The notes beneath the pieces were generated by a model. The model was not told the DNA's origin and did no database searches. It worked only from the letters and a program-made list of their open reading frames with translations. From Eledone cirrhosa (taxonomy: Eukaryota; Mollusca; Cephalopoda; Octopoda; Eledonidae): a stretch of 64,000 nt of DNA. The position numbers and the translations under genes were made by a program. This document shows positions 23,049 through 35,349 of the stretch, piece after piece. The DNA lies in contig OZ024743.1 of assembly GCA_964016885.1 (NCBI GenBank), positions 186,751,040 to 186,815,039 on the forward strand, given 5' to 3'. Every line of letters begins with the position of its first letter. Within the stretch, counting starts at the first letter, position 1.

Positions 23049-23053
<5 letters not shown>
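22419..23053 (+). repeat. Right arm of PLE-3
   Basis: Partner of 21065-21684. It contains an expanded poly-A (22660-22683) and poly-C (22695-22705). The outer end meets a TA tract at 23054. Confidence 0.92.
22940..22990 (+). ncRNA. Degenerate hammerhead-like fold, PLE-3 right arm
   Basis: TTGAAAA (22949-22955) sits where CTGANGA is expected, with two core positions altered. Stem II GCAG/CTGC (loop AAGAA), GAA (22969-22971), the palindrome ACCGGT (22972-22977), A, then AAG pairing with CTT before the core. The palindromic stem III copies the design of the PLE-2 ribozyme. The altered core suggests loss of activity. Confidence 0.4.
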
Positions 23054-23117
<64 letters not shown>

Positions 23118-23145
23118 TGTGTGTGTATGTATATATATATATATA
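23053..23145. repeat. (TA)n microsatellite
   Basis: About 28 TA units then mixed TA/CA. Confidence 0.95.
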
Positions 23146-23449
23146 CAAAAAGTCAACAATGAAAAGCAGCATGGGAGATTAATACTGTACAATGATGATA
23201 TATATTATTCTAACACTTGATAAATAAGAGTCTTAATGTTTTGGACATTAGTCCTTCTTTGGAAGATAGAATAAAGGATAGAGCAAGAAATAGAAACATA
23301 ATCAAGAATAAAAAAAGAAAGAAATGGAAACATTTTGTGTATATATATATGTTGTAAACACATGCAAACTCATTCATACACACACAAACATACACACACG
23401 CACACACACACACACATATATATATATGAACACACACATATCTATATGT

Positions 23450-23640
23450 GAAGGCACATAGCTTAGTGGTTAGAGAATTGGGTTTGCAATCGAGTGATGC
23501 ATTTTGTCGTTGAGCAAGAAACTTTATTTCATATTGCTCCAGTTTAGTCAGCTGTAGAAATGTCACTGGTGCCAAGCTGCATAAACCTTTGCTTTTCTCT
23601 TGGTCATTCTGAGATAAGCACTGGCCTGAGACTCAAGGCT
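23450..23640 (+). mobile_element. tRNA-headed SINE
   Basis: 'gcttagtggttagagaattg' A-box head, 'gagcaagaaactttatttc' and 'gtcagctgtagaaatg' body, as at 25482 and 12585. The B box is eroded. Confidence 0.8.
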
Positions 23641-23644
23641 TGAG

Positions 23645-25480
23645 GCACACTTAAGACTTTAGTGACAATGCATTCTTCATTGTTTTTGTAAGTGAATTAA
23701 AAATAAAAACTATTCCTTCATGTGAAAATGTTTACAGATAAAAACAAAATAGTTTGAGAATAGAGATTCTTTTGTAGAATCACTAGCTATACAGATATAC
23801 TGACAAATAAAACATTTTGAAATTCATGAAAAACTTCACTATAATGAAAAACAATTACTTAACTTGAGGCAAAAATCATAAAGATTCTTAGAAATTATGG
23901 AAGATTATCTCAACAGCTAATATATTAAGATATAAATCTTACTCATCAATGAATATTTAATGTTACAGATATTGTTTTATTGTTTATTATATAGTCATTG
24001 ATATTATCTTCATACAATCATGTATTCATTAAGTCTCAATATTACATTTATTTCCCATAATTAGGAAAGAATTTCTTCTGTACAATTTTAAATGTTTTAG
24101 TTAACCCCTTCTTAACTACTATTTCAACAGTTTATATTTCAAACATGCCATAACAAGTGAAGCTGATTTACATGTACTTGGTTTTGTGGCAATGTGTATT
24201 ACGAAACAAGTAGGTAGATAAGTAAATATTCATTATCTAATGAAGATTTTGATAGTTGTTATGAGCAAACAATGTCATTTACTCATAAAGTCTATCACAA
24301 TCTTTGGTAGCTAAGGAATATTTCCTTATCTACCTCCTTATTTAGTTACATACATTGTTATAAATACAATTATACAGAAATATCTATACCATCATGATAT
24401 AAATCCACATAAGTAACCATTACATATGCATGAGTATCTATTAGGTTTAAATCAGTTTCTTCAATAATTATTATAATACATACATTCTGCTAATATTTTC
24501 ATTATATATTTTCTATTTGATACACTGGCACCCAATTTCATCTTTGTTTGGTGCCATCTTGACAGGTAATTTTTTTTTTGCTTACATAAGACACTTTGAA
24601 TATAGCATCATGCAAGCATAATTCTTAAAGCTGACTTTTGAAAGGTAAATGCAAATAAAAATCAATATAAATACGAACACTAATACATCAACTCAGTAAT
24701 TCTTTGACAAGAGATTCCAAGATTGCAATAGATATCAGGTATACATTACACACACATACACACATAAATACACTCACAGACAGACAGATAGACAGACATA
24801 CACACACATATATATATATGTGTATGTATGTATGTATGTAGAAGAATGTATTTCTAAAACCATATTGATTAATATATATTCACTCTATTCAGCATAATAT
24901 AATTAGAAACATTATTCTTACATCGTAAAACATATTCAATCTATATGTTGACTATTTTAGAACTGAGAATTGGCAACCTGTCAGATATCTAAAGACAGTT
25001 TTATAACCAAAGAATAAAGGATAATGATTATCAAAAATAAAAGTACAGAAATATTTATTTTTCAAAATGATATATATATAATATGGAAATAATATTAAGT
25101 TGAAAGATATGATATGATGAGGATATGACAGTACAGAATATAATAAGTCAGTATCAATTATAGATAATAGACAGTATTTACATTTGTGAAAATAAAAACA
25201 ACATATAGCATTTATTCTTTTACTCACTTTAGTCATTGATCTATGGCAATTCTGGAGCACCACCTTGAAGGGTTTCACCAACCATATTGGCTCCCAACAA
25301 ACTCGCCACAAATACAGTACCTATTTCAGTCTAGTAAATATTTTATCGATTACTAAATAAAATAAATATAGTAATTACTATATAGAAAGTCACTTAAGTT
25401 ACTTAAAGATCTAACTTACAAACGGTAAACGATATTATCTTTTTAGACTTAGGGAAACATATAAATATATATATATTAAT
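23645..25480. other. Gene-free AT-rich sequence
   Basis: Only short CA/TA and GACA tracts (about 24750-24840) are visible. Confidence 0.55.
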
Positions 25481-25481
25481 G

Positions 25482-25822
25482 GAGGCACATGGCTTAGTGG
25501 TTAGAGCATTGGGCTTGCAATTAAAAGGTTGTGAGTTCAATTCTCAGACCGGGTGATGTGTTGTTTCCTTGAGCAAGACACTTTATTTCACATTGCTCCA
25601 GTTTACTCAGCTGTAGAAATGAGATGATGAGGGCTGGGGTCCCTATCATTCCACTGCAAAGTGGACGTGTAGGTGCCACGGCAAAAAAGCACCCAACACT
25701 CACTGTAAATGAGGTTGGTGTTAGGAAGGGCATCCAGCTGTAGAAATCAAGCCAGAATCAGTTCCCGTCCCACCCTTGCAAGCAGGGAAAAGTGGACATA
25801 AAAATGAAATGAAATGAAATGA
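25482..25822 (+). mobile_element. Full-length tRNA-headed composite SINE
   Basis: tRNA-like head with A box ('tggcttagtggttagagc') and B box ('gtgagttcaattctc'), the linker 'ttgagcaagacactttattt', then the body seen in the headless (GAT)n copies ('acggcaaaaaagcaccca', 'aggaagggcatccagc'), then an eroded tail hairpin and an (AAATG)n end. It shows that the headless repeats elsewhere are 5'-truncated copies of this SINE. Confidence 0.88.
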
Positions 25823-25994
25823 ATGAATATACACAGTTCAAGAGTAACCAATCTTAAAGAGAGAGATGGAGATAGGAGAGGAGATATGAGAGGAGAGATT
25901 GGTGAATTAGTTAGAAGCAAAAGCGTAAAGGCATGTGCTCAATGTGCAATATGCAGTAGAAAGCAGCTAGGTGGCTGGGTTCATGCAAGTATGT

Positions 25995-26055
25995 ATATAT
26001 ATATATATATATATACACATATGCACACATACACACACACACACACACATATATA
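25995..26055. repeat. (TA)n/(CA)n microsatellite
   Basis: Short compound tract. Confidence 0.93.
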
Positions 26056-26605
26056 TAAATGGATGCATTAACAAACTCTCTCTCTTTCCTAGACACATGT
26101 AGGTATGTTATTCTGGTTTCATAATGTTATGTATGTTTACCAATAGAGAGAGAATCGGTTTCTAACATAGAACAAGACCCTTTCATTGGAATGTAAACAA
26201 CATCTACTAGGTAAAGAAGTATGCATGTCTGTATGTGTGTGCAGGTATGGATGTTATTGTATGTGTGGATCTGTATGCTTTCAGTTATATGTGTATACAA
26301 CTATATTTAATGTTAATGAAATAGTGCCTCTCTTCTCTTGATGTACTAAGTATGTACTTATTTGGCATAATAGTGAATCCAGCCCTGCATCAGCATGAGG
26401 CTATAGAAGACACTCACACGAGGTACCACATAGTGATATGGAACTTGGAAAGGTGTTATTGGTTATTGCAAAGTAAAGTTCTAATCCACACAAGCATGCT
26501 TGCATCTATTTGTGCATGATTCAACACCGACTCACATACATTAGGTTTTTTTTTTTTAAGTTAGTAAATTAAAACTTTATCAAAGCATATATATGAATGT
26601 ATATA

Positions 26606-26845
26606 ATATGCAAAAAGCACCCAGCCCACACTGTAAAGTGGATGTGTAAAAGACACGGCAAAAAGCACCCAGCCCACATTGTCAATGGGGTTGGCATCAA
26701 GAAGGGCATCCAGCCATAGAAAACCAGCCACAAACACTCCTGTATAAGTGAGACACGGTCACCCGACCCAACTTGCCTCTAAATAGGACCCATCTAACCC
26801 ATGCTATTGTGGAAGATGGACGTTAATCGATGATGATGATATATA
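26606..26845 (+). mobile_element. (GAT)n-family SINE body
   Basis: Two 'gcacccagcccaca' units, 'aagggcatccagccatag', then 'cccatgctattgtgg', 'ggacgttaatcgatgatgat'. The tRNA head is missing. Confidence 0.88.
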
Positions 26846-26849
26846 TAAC

Positions 26850-28270
26850 TCACTCAGTACTGATGTGCAAAGGTACAGTCTTTACGAAGACTATAAGATA
26901 ACCAGAAAACAGAGTTCGATAAATCCAGCCCACTTGTGTATGATGTAGAAAAGAGTATAAAGAGAGAGATATTTAGATAGATGTTATTGATGAAAAGATA
27001 AATGGATAGGTAGACAGATAGATAAGGAGAGAGATATATATGATAAAAAGAGAAAAAGAGGGAAGAGGTGGAGGTAACAGCAGATGTAATATGATAAACA
27101 TTTCAATTTATTCTAGACAGATGACTTAGGAAGAGAAAAAACAAAGAGACGAGTAGACAGAAGCAAAAGAAAACTGATTATATGATAACGAGAGAATTAG
27201 ATGAAATGATAGCAACATAACTGTGATTTATATAAAAGGGAAAGAGCAAAATCTTATCAAAAGTTTCTTCACTAAAAAGATGTCACTAATAGAGCTTGAA
27301 ACAGTGTGGGAATACTTACTCCTGCCAAGAGCATTACACAATATAATAAAAGAGCTGAGGTTAAAAACAGGAAAGAAATATATAAAAAAAAAAATAATCA
27401 ATTGCATTGGATAGAGAAAAGAATTTCAAACAATCTTTTAGTAGGGTATGAGCAAAATTTCTAAACACAATTTACTGCTAGAATTACAGCAATTTAGGAG
27501 TATAAATGAACAGATCAATAAAACATGTATGTGTGTATGTGTGTATGTGTGTATGTGTGTGTGTATGTATGTGTATGTGTGAATGTATTTGTACATATGT
27601 GTGTGCATGTATGTATGTGTGGGAGTATGTGTGAATGTATGTGTCTTTGTATGTGTGTATGTAATTGTATGAATGTATGTGTACATATGTATGTGTAAGT
27701 GTATATTCACATATGTATGTGTATGAATGTATGCAAGTTTTTTTGTTTGAAATATATTTTAAGTTGATCAACACAATTGAGGCCATTCACTAACAACATA
27801 ACAAGAGTTTTATTTATTTATTTTGTCAGGACAGTTCGAGGGATTTATTAATATAGGCATGAATTAGTGTATGCAATATATGTATATGTAGATATGTTTG
27901 CACTTATGTTATAAGTGTGCATGCTTCTTCAGCACAGAAGTGTGCACATGTGTGTGTGTGTGTGTGTGTTCCTTATGTACACACGTGACTGTGTTCATAT
28001 GTTTATTTCAGAGAAGTCAAATTGAGAATCTTCACTGTACTGTGTTAATTGATTATATTTGGAGGACATGAGTTAGTTTGGCTTTGCTTTATTCTTTTTT
28101 GGAAAAAGCCCAGCATTTCAAGGCATTTATACAAATTTGCTGTTACATAGCCTAGTGCGCCTATCATAACAGGTAGAAATGAAAATATATAACCTGGAAA
28201 CATGAGATGTAATATCTGCATTAATTCCCCTCAGATGTTCACTTCTTATCACTCAAAAACACTGAATAAT
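26850..28270. other. No gene; contains (TGTA)n repeats
   Basis: 27524-27735 is a long imperfect (TGTATG)n tract giving artefact frames on the minus strand. A (GT)n run lies at about 27950. The rest is unrecognised. Confidence 0.6.
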
Positions 28271-28286
28271 CAAGAGAGAAAATAAT

Positions 28287-28441
28287 TGTTTCTACTTTAG
28301 GCACAAGGCCAGTAATTACCCAGTGCATTACTGGTACTTTATTTTATCGACCCCGTAAGGATGAAAGGCAAAGTCAACCTCGGCGGGATTTGAACTCAGA
28401 TCGTAAAGGGACGTAACTATGCTGGAAAGCATGGCGTCCGA
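28287..28441 (-). mobile_element. Cephalopod tRNA-related SINE with 16-bp target-site duplication
   Basis: Flanked by 'caagagagaaaataat' at 28271-28286 and 28442-28457. It ends at 'ggcgtccga', slightly truncated at the promoter end. Confidence 0.93.
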
Positions 28442-28744
28442 CAAGAGAGAAAATAATAACATCTTGAGGCACTCCTGAATAAGTACTGCCTGCACTATCA
28501 TGGCCTTTATTTATGGATCTCTCTCTGGCCTACACTCTGTTAACTCTGGTATGGTCCCTAGGTTTGCCTCTCCCTTGCCTCAATGTTGTTTTTTTAATGA
28601 CTTACTATCCCAACCAAATATTCCCCCTCATACTTAGATGAAACCACCCTTCATTCTTCTCTAATCTTCCTCACTCAAACATTCTCCTCATGCAACCTAG
28701 ACACCTCATGTCAAACCGGCAATGACACTATGAACAGAAACCTT

Positions 28745-28825
28745 GATAGCATATGTATGTATGCATGTATATAATAGGAATGTATGTATGTATGTATGTA
28801 TGTATGTATGTATGTATGTATGTAT
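28745..28825. repeat. (TATG)n microsatellite
   Basis: About 15 perfect tetranucleotide units in 28764-28824. A shorter tract lies at 29236-29257. Confidence 0.96.
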
Positions 28826-28974
28826 AGGGAGAGATGACCCCTTAGCCTTTGTCAAGGCAGAATTCTAGGAGAAGGAAAACTCTGATATAACACCTGCAAC
28901 CCTGATGGTATCCAATGATGTTGACTTGTTCTTCTTTTTGGTAAATATCATCTTGGTTAAGAGAGTGGGACTGG

Positions 28975-29170
28975 CTTTGTGCAGTGCCTTTGCTCACTAT
29001 AAAAGCTTCACGGCACAGGCATTGCTTTATATCTGGAGATCTCTCTGCACTTGTCATCACATGGTACCATGGGCCCAGCACTATGTGTCAGTAATTCTCA
29101 CAGGTGCAGTGTTTGTACCAGAGTTTTCAAGTCGCTGGCTGGACTAAAAAGTCACACTCGTTCAGCGCAT
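28975..29170 (+). pseudogene. Probable LINE tail with a C2H2 finger
   Basis: In frame 2, 29105-29170 encodes a spacing-perfect C2H2 finger: C-x2-C-x12-H-x4-H, with the core FKSLAGLKSH. Similar 'AGLKSH' fingers terminate some invertebrate retrotransposon ORFs, which is why I favour a LINE remnant. Upstream sequence is in disrupted frames. It could alternatively be a stray finger of a host gene, but no splice context is evident. Confidence 0.4.
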
Positions 29171-29559
29171 CGGTAGGAGTTCTCCTACATGGATATAAAG
29201 TAGTGGCCGTACTCGAAAACGAGTTGGCAGCCACCATGTATGTATGTATGTATGTACGTTCTCTTGGTTTTATTTTGTGAAATCATTCACCAATATGGAG
29301 AGAAAACAAGACTCTTTCATCAAAATTTAGACAATATTAACTAGATAATTATGTTCCTATATCTGCATGTATGTATGTCTGCAAACATGGATAGATCTGT
29401 ACGTGTGAACAGTGTCAATGTAAGGTGGGTGTTAGTTTTACTGAAGATATACCCACCTCTTTAGTAGTTGTTGTTGAAATGGGCAGTCATTTCCATATTT
29501 GAATTGAAAAGTAACACAGGGCCCTCCAACCCATCCAGAAGGACAGTAACTCTGAATAA

Positions 29560-29690
29560 CTGATTAATATATATATATATATGCACACACACACACACAC
29601 ATACATATCATCATCATTACCATCACTTAACATTCGTTTTCCGTGCTACTATACATAAATACACACATATATATATATATATATATACAT
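29560..29690. repeat. (TA)n/(CA)n microsatellites with an ATC fragment
   Basis: Two short TA tracts with 'catcatcattaccatc' between them, probably a remnant of a SINE tail on the minus strand. Confidence 0.7.
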
Positions 29691-30062
29691 ATGAGAGAAG
29701 TGAGCATGTATGTATTTGTGTGTCCTCACAAGCAAACATAATAAGCTTGTATTTTTCCCCTCATACACTTACTACAAATTCTTCAGAAATGTAGATTAAG
29801 AAAGGTCTGATCACTGCATATTTTTTTCTTCAGAGTAGTGTAATAGGTTGTGAGAATGGTTTATTTTATGTTGATTGGATATGAATAAAAGATACAGCAG
29901 AGAGAACGACCAAGCTGCACAGAACGAAATATATATGAGGAAGAAAAAGAGAGGAAAGGAAAATGTGAAAGAAAAAGAGGAACAGTCATGAACCAAAAAC
30001 AATATGGAGAATTGTTTAATGTGAATACACACACATACATATATATAAGTATATCACCATCA

Positions 30063-30205
<143 letters not shown>

Positions 30206-30724
30206 TACAGAGAGAGAGAGAGGGACAGAGAAATTATTGAAAGGATAAGAAGAAAATAAAAGAAATTTCTTGGAAGAAAGAGAAAAGATATGAATATTGG
30301 TAGAACTTAAATAAGACAGAGTAATGCTGTAAATGATGACTGAATAATATTTTCTCCCAGAATTGAGGAATAGATTCCTAACTTAAAAAGTTTGGTGAGT
30401 AGCAATGGTCTACAAATGGGAACCAATGCACCAGAAATATTTATATTGATCATGTTCATTTACTTCAGCATAAGAAAATTGCTTCAGATACAATTATTCT
30501 TTTCTGAAAATTTAGTTTTAACACGTGCCTTACATACAGTTTATTATGAAGAACATGAATAAAATTTACGTAAACATTGTAGCTAAGATTTTTGAAGTAA
30601 TATAAAAAAAAAAAATACATTCTTTTTGCCACCATACCTGTTATATTGTAATCATGTTGTATATTTATGCTAAAAAAATAGCATATATTTGTGATGATTG
30701 AATATATATATATATAGATATATA

Positions 30725-30850
30725 CATAATCTTAGGTGAGATGGAGGTCCCAAGTCCACACAAGCTCCACTTGAGTACTGATAGAGTCTGTGACGACATA
30801 TCCAGCCCTTTCTAGCAGTAAGGAAAACAAATTTTAAATAATGATGAAGA
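30725..30850 (+). mobile_element. (GAT)n-tailed SINE, diverged subtype
   Basis: 'gaggtcccaagtccacacaa', 'cttgagtactgatagagtct', 'ttaaataatgatgaagatg'. The same subtype is at 42170-42292. Confidence 0.6.
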
Positions 30851-30915
30851 TGATACTTTCATAAAGAAACAGGACTAGAATTGTTTCTATATGAAATAAA
30901 TATGTACCTTATCTA

Positions 30916-30918
<3 letters not shown>

Positions 30919-30968
<50 letters not shown>
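30919..30968. repeat. (TA)n microsatellite
   Basis: About 24 TA units joined to the SINE tail. Confidence 0.95.
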
Positions 30969-30971
<3 letters not shown>

Positions 30972-31228
30972 TTCATCATCGCTGTTTAACATCCATTTTT
31001 TCACATTAGCATGTGTTAGATGAGTTTCCCAATGTGACACAATCAGATCAGGTGACTGTCTTGCTCATACAGAACTGTTTCTGGCTTGGTTTCTATGGCT
31101 GGATGCCCTACCAACAGCATTTACAGTGTGGACTGGATGTTATTTGTCATGTCACAAACACAACCACTTTACAGTATAGACCAGTGCTTTTTGGTGTGTC
31201 ACCAAACATCATGTCCATTTTACAGTAA
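30969..31228 (-). mobile_element. (GAT)n-family SINE
   Basis: Starts with 'catcatcgctgtttaacatc' (tail), then 'ggctggatgccctacc' and 'acagtgtggactgg' units. No tRNA head. The TA tract replaces the start of the tail. Confidence 0.85.
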
Positions 31229-31559
31229 GGACTGTGTGTATATATATATATATATGGAAAGTTATATGGGTGTAAGTATAGAGATGCTGGGGTGGAAATG
31301 AGTTAATATGTGCTGTGTTCAAGAGGTGAGATAGAGGGGAGCATGAGCCAGACCCCTACACAGGCAAACAGTATAATCTCCTTTGGGTAGGAAAATGATG
31401 AGAAAAGTAGAGTATGTATCTTAGTAGCTGAGAAATGGATATATACAGTAATTTAGGTAGTTCAGAATAATCATAGTCAATAGATTTACAACAGTTGTCT
31501 GTACTTAGTCATTACAATAAGGGGCTAAATAAAGAATAACAGGATCATTCCCATGACGA

Positions 31560-31850
31560 ATTGCTATGGGCAACTTTGATAACATATAACACTGGCTTCA
31601 TCATCTTGGCTGGCAAATCCAATAGACATGTTGAGCAGAACCAGGATTGTTACACTGGTTTACTGGGCTACAGTTATGGCCTGAGAAATGAAAAGGGAGT
31701 GAGACTCCTAGAAGTCATTGATGTAAATGACCTAACCATTCTCAAAACTAACTCCAGGAAACCAGCCAGCCAACTGACAGTTTACGAATCAGACAGGCAA
31801 GCAAGCAAGCCAGATTGATTTCATGTTCATGAGGGAATGTGATGGACATA
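31560..31850 (+). pseudogene. LINE endonuclease (APE-type) fragment
   Basis: The frame reads HVEQNQDCYTGLLGYSYGLR, then NEKGVRLLEVIDVNDLTILK, then QLTVYESD. This is the GHxG..G..G.RN..G..LLEF....L.I.NT....TY.S pattern of the apurinic endonuclease domain near the N-terminus of non-LTR ORF2. It is a short isolated piece with no RT nearby on the same strand. Confidence 0.7.
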
Positions 31851-31859
31851 TGGTTATAA

Positions 31860-33690
31860 ATACTAAAGACATTTCTGGGATAACCTAGTTGGTCATATAA
31901 ATCCTTCATTAGTGAGGATATTCAAGACACTGAATGTCATAAAACCGAATAATCTCAGCACTACAATAAATTGTAGCAATGTAATTTTGGATTGAGTAAG
32001 TTTAGGGAATTTATTGTTACTAGAGAATTGAATTGTTTGTAATTAATAAGAGATGTAAAACCAAGAAAATAATAGCATTTTATACAAAATGCCAATCTTG
32101 GAAAAAGAGTTAGGCAAAGTAGATAGTATGGACTTTGGAAGTAAACCAATATCAATACAATGAACAGAAGAAAGTATATATATGACGTTGGTTTAACTTA
32201 TACCATATAATATCAATACAATAAAAAACTGAGATGTTTCAGTCTCTAGAACCTTACATATCTCGTTTATAAAAGCAACCTTAACAGCCATTTATTGCCT
32301 TTACTTTATTGACTCATTCCAACATAAGTTTTAGTCAGTTGTATTTAGTGATATATTTGAGTATATGCTCAGCCTAAAGAAAAGATTAAAACATGGGATT
32401 GTGAGTTATCATTGCAAGATAGATATTTTATTTATTTTAGAATATAAAAACTATTTTTTAAAATGTTACAAAGGAAATATTAAGGGAATTGACAAAAAAA
32501 GGATAACTAATGGAAAGTGTTTTGTCTTTTTCTAGACACATCCTGAAATCAAGATACATTTAATGGAGTGATAGTGAAAAATAAGACACACACACACACA
32601 CACAAATGAACCAAGCATGACTGAAAGGATTGTTACATGCTGAAAAATATAACTTTGTTAAACAAGTAAAATTGTTGACTAGAATGGACTGTATCCATTG
32701 GAAAACTACCTCATTCTATTTGTGTCAGTATACTTAACCAATGAATAAATATTGATCAGAATATACGATAACTAACTACAACCAGGAAGGAAATTATATT
32801 ACACAACCGTTAAACATGTATCTATATAACATCTAACATTTTGTGCAGTAGATGAAAAAATATTATTCCTGCTTTCCTCCATTCAATTATCTTTTCTCTA
32901 TTTCCTCTCCCCTGCTTTCACTCTGTTTTATACACATGGTTTTATTCTCAGCATATTGCCTTATCATGTGTGCTGAAAGTTTATTGAAGTTTTACTCTGT
33001 GTGTGAGAAACTAAAGACCTGTAACCACGAATCAGCGAAATCTCTTTCACGTGGCTTTGGTTTGGTATTACATATTGCAATTGACATGAAGCTGTCTACA
33101 AGGAATTAAGAAATAGTTTTATTTGCTCAATCGTTAAATTATCTTTCTATGTTCTGTGGCTTTGAGTAGATCTGATTCAGAAAGTCTTTCCTTACTCATT
33201 AACTTAGAAATTCAGCAAACATAATTTAGTAACCATGGTTACAAGAAGCAATAAGCTATATGTATGAATTCTCCTTTTTCTTATTATTTATTTACTTTGA
33301 TTCATGTGTCACATGCATTGGGAGTAAATCTCATAACCTAAATAGTCAATATGAACTTTAGATAAAAATCATAGTGGCTCACTTCTAAATTGAAAGGCTA
33401 TAGTAAATTGGAAGCTGTATAAAGAAAACATGCTTGAAAACTTCTGTGCAGATGAAGCATGATAGCAGACTTCCTTCATGGATTTGACTATACAGAAAAT
33501 CTGACAACTCAATTTCGATGTTTAAGTTGATGGAATAAAGAATATATGGACAGGCTGCAATATATTATATGAAGATTGAATACATTATATAATACTGAAT
33601 ACTATGTGTATCCCAGTTTTTAGAATAGGTACACTGTATTTCTGCATGTTGTAGGAGGTGATTTAAAGGGTTCGTATCTGGAAGAGAATT
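31860..33690. other. Gene-free AT-rich sequence
   Basis: A short (CA)n tract at about 32586-32606. Small open frames such as 32852-33109 show no recognisable domain. Confidence 0.55.
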
Positions 33691-33800
33691 TGTCTGTAAA
33701 ACATTGTTTTAAACCACCTTGTCCAAACCCATGCCAGCATGGAAATGTGGACATAAAAAATGATATTGATGATGATGATAGTGAAGAAGATGATGGCAAT
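33690..33800 (+). mobile_element. SINE/LINE tail fragment with (GAT)n
   Basis: 'aaacccatgccagcatgg' (the hairpin tail) followed by 'aaatgtggacat' and GAT repeats. Confidence 0.8.
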
Positions 33801-34484
33801 GATAAATATATTGGTGTGTTAAAAAATATTAAAAAAAACGTATGACAAGATGAAGCATCAGAACTTCCTTGCTAAAAACCTGAAATAATTATCAATACTT
33901 CAAGCTGAATGGTAAAAATATTTATAGAGAGATAACAAAAACTAACAAGAAATGTGAAGGACATTCATTTTTCATGTTATAAAGACAACACCTTTCAAAT
34001 ATTTCAGCAATAAAGAAATTCCTGAAAGTTTTATGTCATGACTATAATTTTCATATTGTACAATTTACAGGTATTCATCTACAAGTGTTGAAGATGAGCA
34101 ATGTTTATGTCATTATGTTGTTTTTGTACAGTTTAGTTAGTAATGGAAGGGAGTGTCCATGACATTTGAGACAGATGAGAGGGAGAGAAGCAAATATTAA
34201 ACCAGAGACCTTGCCTAAATGCATGAAATTGAGTCAATTCTGTTGAAGACACCCAATGGTCAGATGATAGTGTTAAGCTGGGTGCCAGATTAAGTCCACC
34301 CCCTAAGTAAGCTACAGCAGAAATTGAACTTATGCTTTAGAATATCAGAACTATCTGCTGCTTTAACAATTTTATTAACCCTCCATCTAGACACTACTTA
34401 ATTTTATTAACCTTGAAATCATGAAATGCAAAGTGGACCCTGGTGAGATTTCAAATGAAAGTGCTGAAAACCAGAACAAATAAT

Positions 34485-34663
34485 TGTTTCTACTTTTTGG
34501 CACAAGGCCAGCAATTATTCCAGTGCATTACTGGTACTTTATTTTATCGACCCCGTAAGGATGAAAGGCAAAGTTAACCTCAGCGGGATTTGAACTCAGA
34601 TCGTAAAGGGGTGTAACTCTATGCTGCGAAGCGAGGCTCCCAGCCTTCTACCGATACTGCCAT
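34485..34663 (-). mobile_element. Cephalopod tRNA-related SINE with 13-bp target-site duplication
   Basis: 'cagaacaaataat' at 34472-34484 and 34664-34676 flank a complete copy. Confidence 0.92.
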
Positions 34664-34924
34664 CAGAACAAATAATGCAAAGTATTTTATTCTAGGCTTT
34701 AATGATTCTGTTAATTCCCCTCTAGTCTTTTAGCTGTAGGTCAATCCTGATTGAGAAAATATCTGATGAAAAGTGTTCCAGATCATTAAATTTATTTGTC
34801 AGACAGTATGTATCTAAGACCCCATTATTCAATGTAACTTTAAAAAAAATGTTAGTATATGAATTAGGACAGACCAAATAATCACATGCTGGCTCATGTA
34901 CTAAATGTATTAATAAATTGATTT

Positions 34925-35055
34925 CTAATTATGGCATAAGGGCAAAGTTGATTAAATGAAATCCAGTACTTCACTGGTACTTCATTTTACTGATCTAGGA
35001 AGGACGAAAGGCAAAGTTGACCTCGGTGGGATATAAAATCAGAATGAAATGAGCC
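34925..35055 (-). mobile_element. Diverged cephalopod SINE
   Basis: Keeps 'cactggtacttcattttact', 'gaaaggcaaagttgacctcg', 'tgggat'. The rest is eroded. Confidence 0.75.
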
Positions 35056-35129
35056 AGAATAAATAGCATGATGGGATTTTATCAAATGCTCTATCAATTC
35101 TGTCAATTCACCATCCTTATACATGTTGA

Positions 35130-35345
35130 TATATCAGGTATTATTAAGTTAGATTTGTATAGAATCTTGAGGAGGGGTGGATTGAATGTAGAAGGATGTT
35201 GGGTGAGAGGGAGACCAAGAATAGTATGCCCAAAGATGCTGGAGGAGAAAATGAAAGTAAAGAAGCTGGTGAGTGAGGATGTAGACAATAGGCAAAGTAG
35301 AGAAACTTGTCATGGGGTCTGCAAGGCTAATGCTTGCTTTTAGCA
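35130..35345 (+). pseudogene. LINE ORF2 tail remnant
   Basis: The frame 35068-35343 contains GCWVRGRPRIV.. and a K-rich E..V..EDV stretch, similar to the GxGRPRxTW tail that closes several LINE ORF2 proteins. It is short, so the call is tentative. Confidence 0.45.
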
Positions 35346-35349
35346 GGGA

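Larger units (their letters stand above)
21065..23053 (-). mobile_element. PLE-3: Penelope-like relic with long inverted arms
   Basis: Arms of about 620 bases (21065-21684 and 22419-23053) are reverse complements with few differences. They enclose about 730 bases holding two fragments of a GIY-YIG C-terminus on the minus strand and TG-rich minisatellite. In minus orientation the order is inverted 3'-end copy, 5'-truncated ORF end, spacer, 3' end, which is the same plan as PLE-1. Confidence 0.8.

Noticed and set aside
25482..25540. Genuine tRNA gene
   Set aside because: A and B boxes are present but no acceptor stem closes, and the body continues into a known SINE; the same head recurs at 12.6 and 23.5 kb.
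32852..33109. 85-codon open frame
   Set aside because: No recognisable motif, no start context or splice evidence; consistent with chance in this base composition.
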